Assembly: GCA_004431415.1 (NCBI GenBank)
Contig: QPMI01000078.1
Coordinates: 62,001 to 126,000, forward strand
Length of the DNA stretch: 64,000 nucleotides
From: Cyanophora paradoxa
Lineage: Eukaryota > Glaucocystophyceae > Cyanophorales > Cyanophoraceae
Direction of reading: 5' to 3'
Numbering within the stretch: the first letter of the stretch is position 1; the number at the start of each line of letters is the position of its first letter. The translations under genes and the position numbers were made by a program. The notes beneath the pieces are model-generated. The model saw only the letters and a list, made by a program, of their open reading frames with translations. It was not told the origin of the DNA and did no database searches. This document shows positions 12,151-22,747 of the stretch, in pieces.

Positions 12151-13399
12151 ATGTCGTCGCTTCGTAGCTCCAGGTATGGCCCAATGCCGCACGGCCCCGA
12201 GCATCCCGAGGCGAGAGGACACTACCAGGCCGCTCCCGTCCCCGGGCCGTCGGGCTCGAGGGGCAGCAGGGGCGGCAAGCTCACGGCGTCGCTGTTCGAG
12301 TACCTCGTCATGACGGGCTCCTTCCTGCTCGGGGACCTCGGGACGGAGCCTCTCTACGGCGCCTTCCACAGGCGCATGGCCGCGCTCGGCTTCGACGAGC
12401 CCGTCGTGCGCGCGCGCGCGCCTCGCGGCCGCCCCGCGGCCTCCCCTCAACCGCCGGCGCAGGAGACGGTGGCGATCTTCGAGGTGCTCGGCTTCGGCGT
12501 CGGCTCCTCCATCTACCTCGCGTACGCGGCCGAGAAGGGCGACTCGGGCGGCGGGGGCGCCCGCGCGGCGCGCGCCGGGGCCGGCTTCACGCTGGCGGCC
12601 GTCCTCGCGGCGGCGCTGGCGTGCCACGCGGCGCACGTGGTCGCGGCGTGGGTCGGGCCGGACGAGGACGGCGCCCTGCCGCCCCGACCTCCGTCCCGGA
12701 GAACATCCTCGACCCGGGCGCCATCGCCGCCGCCCTCGACCCCGCCTCGCCGCCGCCGCCGCCGGCCTCGCCCGGCGACGGCCTCAGGGCGGACGAGGCG
12801 CGGCACGTGGCCGTCGTCGGCGCCGCGACGGTCCTCGTCGAGCCGGCCATCCACGTGCGCGATGTTTCCATGTTGGAGAGATTCGTCCCTCGATCCGCGC
12901 TTGACCCGCTCCGGGCCGCCCCGCCGCCGCGCAGGGCCTGGTGTTCGCGGGGACGTTCGTGCGGCGGGTGGCGGCGCGGGCGGGGGCGGCCTGGGCGCTC
13001 CTCTTCTGCCCGCTGGTGTCGCCGCTGGGGGACGCGCTGGCGATCCGCGGCCTGGCGCACCTCGAGGCGGCGACGCGGGGCCTGCAGCCCGAGCCGGAGT
13101 ACTCGGGGGGCCTCCCCCAGTCCGGGGACGCGGGGGCGGCGGCGGAGGAGGCGTGGGAGCGGGCGCGGGAGGAGGCGGCGGAGCGGGCGTGGGAGGAGGC
13201 GACGGACCCGCGCCGCGTGGCGCTGGACGTCGTCGAGGGCCTCGCCCTCGCCTCCGTCTACCTCGCCACCCGCCGGCCCCTCGCCCCCGCCGCCGCCTGC
13301 GTCCTCGTCTCCCTCTCCCTCTGGCTCCGCCGCATCGATATCCAGATCGGGCGCGCCCGCCGGCCCCCGCACCCCGATCGCGACCCGCCAGCCCCGTGA
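12151..13399 (+). CDS. Unrecognised multi-pass membrane protein
   Basis: Not recognised. Starting at ATG 12151, the protein has a Gly/Pro-rich N-terminus, then LTASLFEYLVMTGSFLLGDL, a hydrophobic stretch VAIFEVLGFGVGSSIYLAYA, another (FTLAAVLAAALACHAAHVVA), and after a break ARHVAVVGAATVLVEPAIHV, then VFAGTFVRRVAARAGAAWAL and VVEGLALASVYLATRRPL. Introns are visible at 12406-12462 (GTGCG...GCAG, 57 nt) and about 12856-12934 (GTGCG...GCAG). Between about 12,660 and 12,790 the good frame shifts without an obvious small intron, so either a longer intron ending CTCAG near 12,787 or a sequence error is present. Acidic helical residues follow (EEAWERAREEAAERAWEEA). An integral membrane protein of a plastid or mitochondrion is possible but unproven. 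Confidence 0.6.
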
Positions 13400-13641
13400 T
13401 CGAGCATGTTCGTACGAATCGGACTCTGGCTAGGCAGCGGGCCGAACTCGGGGCGAAAGAAATGCTAGGGGGTTTGCGGCACCAGCGCCTCCTTCAATTC
13501 AAGAACAACCTACGTCTAATTAGCTCATCTAAACCTGCGACTAGCACGGCAAACGGTCGCCGAAGTGCGAAGCCGAGTCGATCAGCCCCGGAGAGCGGGC
13601 TCTGTACACGTGAGAATGGCATCCAGGCCCCCGGGGTGCGC

Positions 13642-14747
13642 TTAAGAGCCACGCCCGCGGCCGCGGAAGCCGCCGCCGCCGCCACCGCCGCGGAAGCCGC
13701 CTGCAGTGAGCGGCGAATGTCAAACACGGGTTGGTAAAGGGGAAAATGAGCAGCGCACCACCGCCCCGGCCGCCGCCACCCCGCCCGCCAAAGCCGCCGC
13801 CTCCGCCCCGCCCGCCAAAGCCGCCGCCTCCGCCCGGCCGCCGAAGCCGCCGCCGCCGCCCGGCCGCCGAAGCCGCCGCCCGGCCGCCGCCACGGCCGCC
13901 GCCCCGCCCTGCGCAGCCGCCGGGTCAGCCGTGCGGAGAGCTGCGAGAGGTACGCGGCAAGCCAGCTCACCGCCACGCCCGCCGCGGCCGCCAGCGCCAC
14001 TGAGGACGCGAGGCAAGATGAGCTGCAGGGAGAGCAACGGGCCGACTCGACGCGGGGACGCACCCGGCAGGCTTGGGCTGCGGCAGGAACCGCTGCAAGG
14101 GGAGCAGCTTTTCGGGGTTGATGTAGAACTTGTCCCCCGCGCTGTAAGAAGTGGCGACGACGCCCTCCGTGGGCTTAATCGTGAACATCTGCGTGGCTAG
14201 CGTTGGGGGGCGCCAGCGCAGGCCGCGCCGGGGATGGCTCACCACTTCGTTGATCGGGCCAAACACCTCCTCAATCTTGCCGATCTGTGTCTTGTTCTCC
14301 AGGTAGATGGGCGCGTTGAAGTGCGGGATCTTGTCGATCGACGACTTGCAGACCATCTCGCCCTCGCAAGGGTGCTGGAAGACGCCCAGCTCTGTAGCGG
14401 GGTCAGTGGGCGTGATCCGCGGGATCGCTTGCCTTTCCCTGCGCACCTATGACCGAATCGGGCGGGCCCTGGTCATACCAGCCGCCGCCACCGCCGCCGC
14501 CGCCGCCGCGACCGCCCCGGAAGCCGCCACCACGGCCACCGCCGCCGCCGCGACCGCCTCCCCCGCGGAAACCGCCCCTACCACCACCCGCGCCTCTGCG
14601 ATTGCGAAAGAGAGCAGAACTGAGCGAAGGCCCGGCCACTGGGGAGTTGCTGATCGCGCGAGCCCGGGGCAGCGGGGCGAGGTAGCGACCCGTCCGAAGC
14701 CGACAGACGAACTTTAAAAGCAGGAAGGCGCACCTCGGCGGTCTCAT
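13642..14747 (-). CDS. GAR1: H/ACA snoRNP subunit GAR1
   Basis: Splicing restores a near-complete GAR1. Exon 1 is only the first few codons (MRPP, 14734-14747). It is followed by an N-terminal RGG region (RGGFRGG), [50 protein letters not shown] joined to MFTIKPTEG, and [20 protein letters not shown], then a C-terminal glycine/arginine domain ending GFRGRGRGS. Gar1 is a core subunit of H/ACA RNPs that pseudouridylate rRNA and snRNA in the nucleolus; the central part is the Cbf5-binding beta-barrel and the RGG tails bind RNA. The stop is at 13642-13644. Within the C-terminal RGG exon the phenylalanine/glycine repeat is partly read in another frame. Identity is very secure; exon ends in the tail are less so. 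Confidence 0.95.
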
Positions 14748-15030
14748 TCTCGCAAGGTTGTTGTGCTCTTCGGTCGCGTCGACTTCACCGCACTACCGGT
14801 ACCCCCCTGAAATTGCCTTCGACTTTCTTGCTCACGGTTTGGCCATTCAGCGCTCCCGGCGTGCCCATCATCGGCACACCGCTTACGAAACGCAGCTCTC
14901 TACGCAGAGGGAACGCCGTTGACACAGGAGGGGCGAGGCGGACAGGCGCTCCTCTGCGGCCTCATTCTCGAAGCACGGAGGGTCGATAGGCACGCTGGAC
15001 TCGCAAAACAGCAAGCGGAAGGCCTCTTCA

Positions 15031-15372
15031 ATGTTCGGCAAGCGCACGGGCAGCGGCGCTCCGCACCAGCGTGCGTTCGCATCACCCGGCTCGCGGGCTC
15101 GCGCCCGCACGCGCAGCCTGACACGGTTTGCAGGGGCGCTGAAGCGGGACCCGCCGCCATTCGCTCCCGCGCCCATGGCTATCGATGACGGCGACTCGTA
15201 TATGGACGGCGACGGAGACGATGCTGTCATGATGGAGAGCATGGAGGGGCCGCAGGAGAAGCTCATCGACCAGGACTTCTTCAACAGTGAGTCTGCTTGC
15301 TCATCGCGCAGTGCGCCCTCTGACCGCTGTGCAGAGTTCGACGACGACTTCGACGACGAGGACCTCTCGTGA
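15031..15372 (+). CDS. COPS9: COP9 signalosome subunit 9-like (CSNAP-like) acidic microprotein
   Basis: Two introns (about 15,071-15,133, GTGCG...GCAG; and about 15,287-15,335, GTGAG...GCAG) give a protein of about 76 residues, beginning MFGKRTGSGAP and ending DQDFFNKFDDDFDDEDLS. The C-terminal DFFN followed by an acidic F/D tail is the hallmark of the COP9 signalosome's smallest subunit (human COPS9 ends DFFNDFEDLFDDDDIQ). In that family the aromatic/acidic tail inserts into the assembled signalosome, which removes NEDD8 from cullins. An alternative start is the ATG at 15,175, leaving about 49 residues, close to the usual length of 57. The match is to a short motif, so it is less certain than the larger genes. 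Confidence 0.7.
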   Translation: MFGKRTGSGAPHQRAFASPGSRARARTRSLTRFAGALKRDPPPFAPAPMAIDDGDSYMDGDGDDAVMMESMEGPQEKLIDQDFFNSESACSSRSAPSDRCAEFDDDFDDEDLS

Positions 15373-15780
15373 GCCCCGATGTGCTGCGGCCAGTGGGCGC
15401 TTTCACGTGGGCTTGTATGGCTGGGGGTTTGCCAAGGCGTGCAATACTCTCGAAAGTAGGCTGTGCCCCATTCTTCGAGGCATTCGCAGCTTAGATCTAG
15501 ACTAGTTTCTCACAGGTTGGTAGTGTTTAGTGGTCCTTTAGCTATATAGTGAATACACTAAAGTCGCTAACGCGCGGGACGTCCCTCCAAGTCGGTTTGG
15601 ATTGACGTGCGACCCCGGATTGTTAGATCACAGCGGATGCGTTAAGCTGGTCTTCACGGAGCCAATGAGTATGAAAGAACTTCTTCTATACAAGCAGAGG
15701 ATGTAGGCAAAGGTGGGCGGGAGTTGGGCGGCGGAGGAGGGCGCGAGGGTAAGGAGGGTTGGGTTCGAGATGCACCGGCT
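15373..15780. other. Convergent intergenic region
   Basis: 408 bp between the COPS9-like (+) and Chibby (-) stop codons, with lower GC than the genes. No gene or repeat is seen; it presumably holds two 3' UTRs. Confidence 0.5.
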
Positions 15781-16359
15781 CTAGCTAGGGCCCGCCGCAG
15801 CAGAGGGGGCGGTTCTTTGCCGTGAGGCCTGCACTTGCGACAGCTCCTGATCCAGCATGTCCGCATCGAGGCTTGCTGCTGTCAACTGCAGTCGTCGATG
15901 TTAGCGAAGGACTGCCGCCTACAAAGGTGTCGCGCGGGGCCCTAGCGTTCACGCATAGCTGCGGATTAACACCTTCTAATGCTTTGCACTGTCTTCCTAG
16001 TTCCCCGCGCGCTGACGAGCTCGGGACATCACGCACCATGTCGAGCAGCAGCTGATTCTTGAATTCCAGCAGGCGGTTCTGGTCCTTGAGCTCCTTGTTT
16101 TCCTTCCGCAACCTTAGGATCTCGCTCTGTACGTCCTGTGGGTCCCGGGGCTCTGCGGCGCTCGTCTGAGTTTCAAATTGGACGGTCGGCAGGAACGCGC
16201 ACCCGCTTTCCAGTCTCCACTCTCAAACCAGAGCTCATGCTCGTTGAGCTTCATTGGAATAGGCGTCGCTATCGTGGGAAGGCCTTCCTGCGGATGCCGC
16301 CGCTTCTTGCTTTTGAACAGCTTCATGAGCGCGTTCGTCATTTCTGCGGCTGCTGGCAA
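15781..16359 (-). CDS. CBY1: Chibby family protein (CBY1-like)
   Basis: Three exons join to a short basic N-terminus (MTNALMKLFKSKKRRHPQEG), then KLNEHELWFESGDWKAG, then a coiled coil ILRLRKENKELKDQNRLLEF...NQLLLDM joined directly to LTAASLDADMLDQELSQ. This is the Chibby pattern: a short W-containing motif (human LKFENGQW), then a leucine-zipper coiled coil with the ILLDML core. Introns start GTGCGCGTTCC and GTGCGTGATG. Chibby proteins sit at the distal end of basal bodies and help ciliary vesicle docking and the transition zone; in animals CBY1 also binds beta-catenin. The stop is at 15781-15783. The start is taken at MPAAAEMTN (16359), though the next methionine is also possible. This is good evidence that the organism makes a flagellum. 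Confidence 0.85.
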
Positions 16360-16654
16360 CTTTGCGTGCTGCTCACTGCGAAGACCTACACGCTAGCCAG
16401 CGATCTGTGCGCTTGCAGCGATCGAGTGCTGTAGCCCGCTCGCGTTCGTTCCCGGGCATGGGGGGGGAGAACAACTGGGGGGGTGCTACCAGCGAATGAT
16501 CACGCGCACGTGCGTAGTGTGCCCGCGTGCGCATGCGGCGTCACACGGACGCGTGCAGGTCGAACGACCTCCCGCGCGCCTCGCTTATTCTCTCATTCGC
16601 ACCTTCGCTCTCCGCCTTCACGCAGTGCCCCTCCGCTCTCAACCCTAGCGCACC
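16360..16654. promoter_or_regulatory. Divergent promoter region (Chibby / Hlip-like)
   Basis: 295 bp between two divergent start codons. It contains two G-runs near 16,459-16,480. No TATA box is recognised. Confidence 0.4.
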
Positions 16655-17311
16655 ATGGCGGCGTTCTTCTTCCCCTCGCCTGTGCCCGTGCCCGTCCCGG
16701 TGCCGGTGCCTGTGCCGAACCCGTGGATTCGACGCGGCGTTGCCTCGTCCTCGGCGAGCCCTGCGCCGCTGCGCTCGAGCTTCGCCGGGCGGCAGCTGCG
16801 GCCGCAGCCGGCGCAGAGCTTCGAGCCGGCCACTCCGATCCGCCGGGTGAGAAACGCGCTTTTCTATCTATCTCATGTCCGTTGCTTACGCGCGGTGCGC
16901 AGTTCGAGGCGATTGAGGCGAAGGCGCCGCGGCGGGCGCCGGTCGACCCGGAGGCGATCCCGCCGATCTCGCAGGCCATCCCGACGCGGCTGAACATCAA
17001 TCCGGCGGGGACCGGCCGGTTCGGCTTCGGCAGCAATTCGGAGCTGTGGAACGGGCGGCTGGCGATGCTCGGGCTCGTGGCGGGCCTCGGCCAGGAGGCG
17101 GTTACGGGCCAGGGCATCTTCACGCAGATCGGCCTCGACCGGTGCGGGGCGCCGGCTGCTGCGCGGCGCAGGCGGCTGCTGACGGGGCGGGGCGCGCAGG
17201 CCGCTCGACAAGCTGCTGGTGCTGCTCGCGCTGCTCGGCGTCTCGGCGGCGACCTCCATCGGCTACATCGCCATCAACACCGCCGACCGCGCCCCGCAGG
17301 AGGAGCCCTGA
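16655..17311 (+). CDS. High-light-inducible/LIL-type chlorophyll-binding-like protein, two helices
   Basis: The protein starts MAAFFFPSPVPVPVPVPVP, a Pro/Val repeat followed by a Ser/Arg-rich stretch, consistent with plastid targeting. After the first intron (GTGAG...GCAG at about 16,847-16,903) comes FEAIEAKAPRRAPVDPEAIP and then ELWNGRLAMLGLVAGLGQEA, which carries the E-x-x-N-G-R-x-A-M chlorophyll-binding signature of the LHC superfamily. A second intron (GTGCG...GCAG) joins to RPLDKLLVLLALLGVSAATS, a second hydrophobic helix, ending RAPQEEP. One LHC-like helix plus one further helix fits the stress-enhanced (SEP)/Hlip group of thylakoid photoprotection proteins rather than a three-helix antenna protein. 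Length and motif support the family; the precise subgroup is inference. Confidence 0.82.
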
Positions 17312-17664
17312 ACGCCCGCCCTCGGGCTCGCTATATCTTTCCCGTAGCGCATAGCGCTTAGGCCTTTCGGTAGGTAGCATCAGTCGTGGGGTCCCGTAGT
17401 TTCCTTGCAATTGCACAGTTTTGATTTTGAATTTTGCCTTTTTGCTTCCCGTCTCTTCGATCTTGTCCGTGGTTTCAAGGAATGAATCATGATATCATTC
17501 TGCAATTCCGTTCATCCAACAGGCGTAATCGTGGGGGGAGAAGGGTGGGAGTGAGCAGGGCATCTCTTGGGAGAGGGCAAGAGGCTGGGTCGAGAGCGGC
17601 TAGGGGGATCGGCGCAACTTAATTTCGATGGAAGAGGGCAGGGAGGGTCGGGGCCCCGGAGCAG
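17312..17664. other. Convergent intergenic region
   Basis: 353 bp between the stops of the Hlip-like gene and the aminotransferase gene. It is AT-richer, with T-runs near 17,415-17,445. Probably 3' UTRs; nothing else seen. Confidence 0.5.
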
Positions 17665-19752
17665 CTACGGCGCGGCTCCGGAGGCGAGGGGGTACGCCCA
17701 ATCGAGCCAGGGGAGGAGCCGGCGCACGTCCTCCGCCTCCACCGTCGCCCCGCACCTGCGTACCCCTCGGCCCCTTCCCGGGCCCGGGAGGGGGGGATGG
17801 GGCGGGAGGGGCCGGGCACCAGATGCGGAGGCCGGGGGGCGCGTCCCGATAGGCTCCGATGTCGTACGCCACCCTGCGGGGTGCCGGGCCCGCTGAGGGC
17901 GGGGGCGGGGGGATCGATCGAACGGGGAGTACGTACCCCTCCTCCTCGAGGAGGGCGACCATGCGCTTGGCCGTCGCTGCGGGTTCCGCCGCCTCTGGCA
18001 GCCGCAGGCACACACTCTGCGCCCTCGGTTCAAGAGGCGAAGGAAAGAAGGCCCAAGAGAAGAGAGGGGGAGGGGGGTACGGGCGCACGGTGGGGGAGCG
18101 GGTGGCGGGGTCGGAGGCGAGGAAGTCGGCCCAGGGGGTACGTGCGACCCAGGCCTCGACGGCCTCGAAGCTGCGGCGGGTGCGGGCGGCGAGGGCCGCC
18201 GCGCCGCCCTCCGCCTCCGCCCACCGCAGCGCGTCCAAGTAGTCCTGCGAAGCTGAGCTTAGCTAAGAGCTTAGCTTAGCTGCGAGGGGAGGGAGGGGCG
18301 GGCGGGCCTCGACGGCGAGCATGGAGGGCGTGTTGAGGACGGCGGCGCGCTCGAAGAGGTCGCGGGCGAGCCGCCCGCCCCGCGCAAGCCGCAGCAGCCG
18401 CGGCACCGGCCACGCCGGCGCGTGCGACTCCAGCCGCTCCACCGCCCGCGGGCTCAGCACCAGCACCCTGCCCGCCGCTAGCGCTCAGCCAAAGTAGGAT
18501 AGGGCAGAGAACGACCCGAGGGGCGGGCGGGGGCGCGGGCACCCGTGCGCGGCCTCGCCGCCGAGGGCCTTCTGCCAGCTGAACGTGAGGGCGTCGACCT
18601 GCGCAGGCGGCCGCCGCGTGAGCCGCGCCGCGCTGAGAGAACAAGAAGGGCGCGCCTTGGCCCAGTCGAGGGGGAGGGAGAAGACGGCGGAGGTGGCGTC
18701 GCAGAGGACGAGCCCGGCGCGGTCCGCGGGCACCCACTCCAGCCCCGGCACCATCACCCTGGAGGCCAACCGCTTAGCCCGGGCGGGCCGGCCGGGCCAA
18801 TGGGAGCCTGACCCGCTGGTGGTGCCGTTGTAGGGGAAGACGAGATCCGCCTCCCCCGCCCGCACCTTTGCGGGGCTCAGCGGACGCAAGGGAGGGGCGG
18901 GCGGGCGGAGGGGAAGGGGCGCGGGCGGGCGGGCACGGCGGAGAGGTCGGGCAGGGCGCCGTAGGGCGCCCCGTGCTCCCGCACCTGCCACCCGCACTCA
19001 GCTCCGCTTCGAACAACAAAGGCCGGGGAAGCGGGCGGGCACGTCGGGGAGGCGGAGCTCGTTGACGACGTCGTCGCGCCACGCGGCGCCGAAGCTCTCC
19101 CAGTGGAGCACGTCCACGGGGCGGGGGCCCAGCAGGTTCCACAGCGCCGCCTCGAACGCCCCCGTGTCGCTGCCGGGGAGGATGCCCACCAGGTAGTCAT
19201 CCGGGATGCCCAGCACGGCCCGCGTCCGCTCGCAGGCCTCCATCAGCCGCGCCTGGCCCGCCTTCGAGCGGTGCGAGCGCCCCAGCAGCGCCCCCGAGAG
19301 CGCCCCGAGGCTGTAGCCAGGCCGCTTCGAGCACGGCCCTGTCGCCGCGATCTCATCGGCGCCACGGGCGGGACGGGCGCCGGCGGCGGTGCGCGGGCCG
19401 CACCAGAGCCGAAGCAAGGGTTCGCCGGCCGAACGGTTGGCTTGGGCGCGGATGTCGAGGCCTCAGCGCGAGCCTGCACGTGCGGCAGTTCAGACGTCCG
19501 AGCGCGCTGGACTAGAGGGACGCGCGGCGCATGCGCACCGGGCCCGGCTGCGGCGGCACATCGACGCGGTCGGCGCCGACCGCGCGCCTCCTCGCGCGTA
19601 CGCCCTCGCCCAGAAACGACTGTCGCGCCGCAACGTCGGCGAGCGGCTGCCGGTGCGCCCGCTTCGAGCTGTGCCTCTCGGCTCTTGCTGCTGGCCTCGC
19701 CGCGCACTGGTTCGGCTGCCACGACGATGGCAAGCCGCGCGGCGAGCTGCAC
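17665..19752 (-). CDS. PSAT1: Phosphoserine aminotransferase (alphaproteobacterial/archaeal-type SerC)
   Basis: Exons join to a full aminotransferase: NPCFGSG + [113 protein letters not shown] (Lys in SWQKALGG is the expected PLP-binding residue), [56 protein letters not shown]. The enzyme converts 3-phosphohydroxypyruvate and glutamate to phosphoserine in serine synthesis. The pattern ([35 protein letters not shown]) is that of the alphaproteobacterial/Methanosarcina-type branch of SerC, not the E. coli/human one. The Arg/Ala-rich N-terminal extension (from 19752) may target plastid or mitochondrion. At least one intron uses a GC donor (AAG|GCGCGC near 18,660). Confidence 0.95.
18247..18290. 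repeat. AGCTTAGC-type short repeat cluster in an intron
   Basis: An aminotransferase intron contains overlapping AGCTTAGCTAAG/GCTTAGCTTAGC units, self-complementary and AT-rich against a GC-rich background. Similar clusters occur in other introns of the window. Confidence 0.6.
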
Positions 19753-19918
19753 GCGGCGCAGAGGGCCGCGCTGAAGCCGGCCATTCGATCGAAGGGGGGT
19801 AGTGGGAAAGAAGAGGACGAGGTCGCTAGCTGCACTCGCCAGCGCGCCGCCAAATCGCGAAGAAGAGGCGCGAAAGCGAGCAGCGCCCGTCTAGGCCGCG
19901 TACAGCGTCGTCGGCGGA

Positions 19919-22696
19919 ATGACGACGCGGGAGATCGGATTCGACAACGAGGGGCTGCGCAAGGCGCAGCTGCAGCTGGCGAACGTGATCAGCGAGCGGC
20001 GCGGCCAGATCCAGCAGCTGCGCAAGTGCGCCGCCCTCATCGCGACCCGCCGCTCGGCCCGCCGCGGCCCGGCTGACGTGCGGAGCCGCGGCGGTGTGCG
20101 CACAGGTACGCGGATGAGTATCGGGAGATCAAGAGCACGCTCCTCGACCTCCCGAAGCGCACCCGCTACAGCGTCATGGTGCGCTGCGCCGCGCCGCCCT
20201 CGGGGCGCGCCGGGGGCGGCGCCGAGCGCGTCTCAGGTGCCGCTGAGCTCGGTGGCGTTCATGCCGGGGCGACTGGTGCACACGAACGAGGTCATGTGCC
20301 TGCTGGGCGAGAACATCTTCGCGGAGCGGACGGCGGCGCAGGCGGCCGACATCGCGCAGCGGCGCCTCGAGTGTGCGCGCCGCTCCGCCGCCTCCGCGCG
20401 AGCCGCGCGCACCCGGCGCGGCCGACGCGACGCGGGCGCGCCGCGCGCGCAGTCGTCGAAAGCCAGATCAAGGAGGGGGAGGCGGCGGTGCGGGAGCTGC
20501 AGAAGCGCATCGAGCGCGCGGGCCAGGCCCTCGCCGCCTCAAAGGTGCCGCACCCGCCCCGCCCAGCGCGGAGCGCTAGCTAGCCCCGCGGCCCGGCCGA
20601 GCCCGCCGCAGGAGCTGAACCCCGACGGGGCTGTCGAGATCCGCGAGGAGTACGTCTCTGACGAGGAGGGGGAGGAGATGGCCAGGGGGGGTACAGCACC
20701 AGCGGGGGCGAAGGCCGCAGCCCCCGCGGCGGCCCCTGCGGAGCGCAAGTTCACGCCGACGGTGCCGGTGCGGCCGGCGGGCGCCGCCAAGGCCGGCCGG
20801 GGGGCGGGGGCGGATGCGGGGGCGGGGGCGGTACCCCCCGCGAGCGGCGAGAAGGCATCCCAGAAGGACGCCGTCTCCAAAGAGCCTACCCCCGGTTCGC
20901 CTCCTCCCTCTCTTGCTTCGCCCGGCCTCCCGTTCGTCCGCCTCAGAGGGGGCTCACCGGCGGCGGCGCAGGGGAGGCGGATCGGGCGCTAGCGGGACCG
21001 GAGGGTGCCCCGGGCCCGCATCAAGCCGGGCAAGCGCCCAAGGGGACCGGCAAGGGCAAGGGCAAGGGCGCCGGGAAGGGCGGCGAGGGCAAGGGCGGGG
21101 CGATGAAGCCGGCCGAGGTACGCTTGCCCCCCGCCCGCCCGCAGCCGCGCAGGCCCGAGCTCACGCTTGCCGCAGGCGCCGCGGCCCGTGCTCGGCGACG
21201 TGAAGGAGCGGGAGGAAGCCCCTCGTCCCATGGCCGTGCGGTCTCTTCGCCCACCCACCCCGGCGCCCATCCCGATGCAGGCGGCCTGACGGGGCGGGGC
21301 GGGGCGGGGGCAGGGAGACGGCCGGGCGCCGCTGATCGGGGCCGGGGCGTGGGACGCGGAGTGGGAGGCCCGCATGAAGCTCCTGGAGGAGCTGGAGGCG
21401 GCAGAGGAGGAGGAGGAGCAACAGGAGCGCCTCCGCAAGGCCGAGGAGAAGGCAAAGGTACGCCGCGCCCGGCCGCTGTTCACGAGGCTGTTCACAAGAC
21501 TGAGCGTGTCCGCAGGCGCGGGAGAAGGCGGCGAAGGCGAAGGAGGCGGCGCGGCCGGGGGCGGCCGCGCGCATCCCGGAGCCGGGGCAGAGGAGGCGCG
21601 CCCGGCCGGCCGCAGCTTGGGCTCCGCTCCGCCGCGCGACTCGGGGCTGACGTCTTGGGCGCGCAGAGGGGAGGCAGAAGACGAGAGCGAAGAGGAGGAG
21701 GAGGAGGAGGGGGAAGAAGAAGAAGAAGACTCGTGGTCGAGCTGGGTGCGGTCGCTCCACGCCCCCACTTCCCGACGCTCACGATGCCGCAGCGGCGGCG
21801 CATGATGGAGGAGGCGGAAGAGGAGGACGAGGAGGACGAGGACGATGAGGACGAGGACGAGGACGGAGGCGGGGCGCGGGGGACGGGCCTGGACGGTCTT
21901 CCAAGCGACTCGGAGGAGGACGAGGAAGAAGAGGAGAAGCGGCGCCGCCCCGCGCGCCGACACCCGCAGCAGCAGCAGCAGCAGCGGAAGCGCCCAGGCC
22001 CGCGCCCCCGGCCCCTCTCGAACACAGCGCCCCTGACCTCTCTATTCCTCGCTACGCAGAGGCGGCGCGGGCAGCGGCGGCGGCTGCAGCGGGGCCGGGG
22101 GTGGGGGGCGCGGCGGCGGCGGGGGAGGGGCCGGCGCCGACGCCGCGGCGGAAGAGCGTGCAGTGGGCGGAGGAGCTGGAGGCACCCCCTCGGGGCCCGC
22201 CGCCGCCTCTGCCGCTGGCGCCTCTGCTGCCGTGCGCCGCCTCCCGCTCGCTCTTCGCGTTGGGCTGAGGCTCGCCGCGTGCACGTGCGCAGGCGGCACC
22301 GCCTGCGTTCACCAACCCTGGAGAGATCTTCGAGGTGCGGCGCGGCCCCTCGCCCTAGCCTCCCCTCACCCGCTGACCGCGGCCGCCCGACCCCGCAGCG
22401 CGTCATGGGCGGGAGCGCCGGCGCAGGGCCGGAGCGGAAGGGGCGGCGCCGGCGGCGGCGCCGAAGGGCGTGCTGCGGCCGCCGCGGAGCTCGCACGTGC
22501 CGCCGCCGCCGGTGGAGGCGCTGCAGGAGCGCGTGCAGGAGCGGCGGCCGCCCTCGCCCCCGGCCCCGGCGCCCGCGCGCGCCGCCGTCTCCGGAGCCGT
22601 CGTCGAGCGGGCGGCCCGGCCTCGGCCCCGGCCCCGGCGGCCTCGCCCGCCAAGCCCGTCAGCAAGTTCATGCAGGCGCGGCGCGGCGGGCAGTAG
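19919..22696 (+). CDS. URI1: URI1-like unconventional prefoldin (RPB5 interactor)
   Basis: Exons give a prefoldin alpha-type protein. First comes a helix, MTTREIGFDNEGLRKAQLQL...ISERRGQIQQLRK. Next is YADEYREIKSTLLDLPKRTR + YSVMV + VPLSSVAFMPGRLVHTNEVM CLLGEN, matching the URI core (animal forms have PFGPFAFMPGKLVHTNEVTVLLGDN), and then the second coiled-coil helix (IKEGEAAVRELQKRIERAG). Downstream are acidic segments (EYVSDEEGEEM; WEARMKLLEELEAAEEEEE), the small motif RKSVQWAEELEAPP, PAFTNPGEIFE and a C-terminus KPVSKFMQARRGG. URI works with R2TP/prefoldin-like chaperones in RNA polymerase assembly and binds RPB5. The long middle region is low-complexity and its exon structure is only partly resolved. 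The start at 19919 is the first ATG of the prefoldin helix. Confidence 0.85.
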
Positions 22697-22747
22697 TAGC
22701 GGCGGGGAGTAGCCGGGGACCTGCCTGGGCCCTCTTTCTTTCATTCA

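Noticed and set aside
14449-14685. Proline-rich small protein on the plus strand
   Set aside because: It is the complement of the GAR1 glycine/arginine-rich N-terminal region.
16655-16833. The PVPVPVPVP run as a separate repeat protein or error
   Set aside because: It is in frame with the Hlip-like protein and sits where a plastid-targeting leader is expected.
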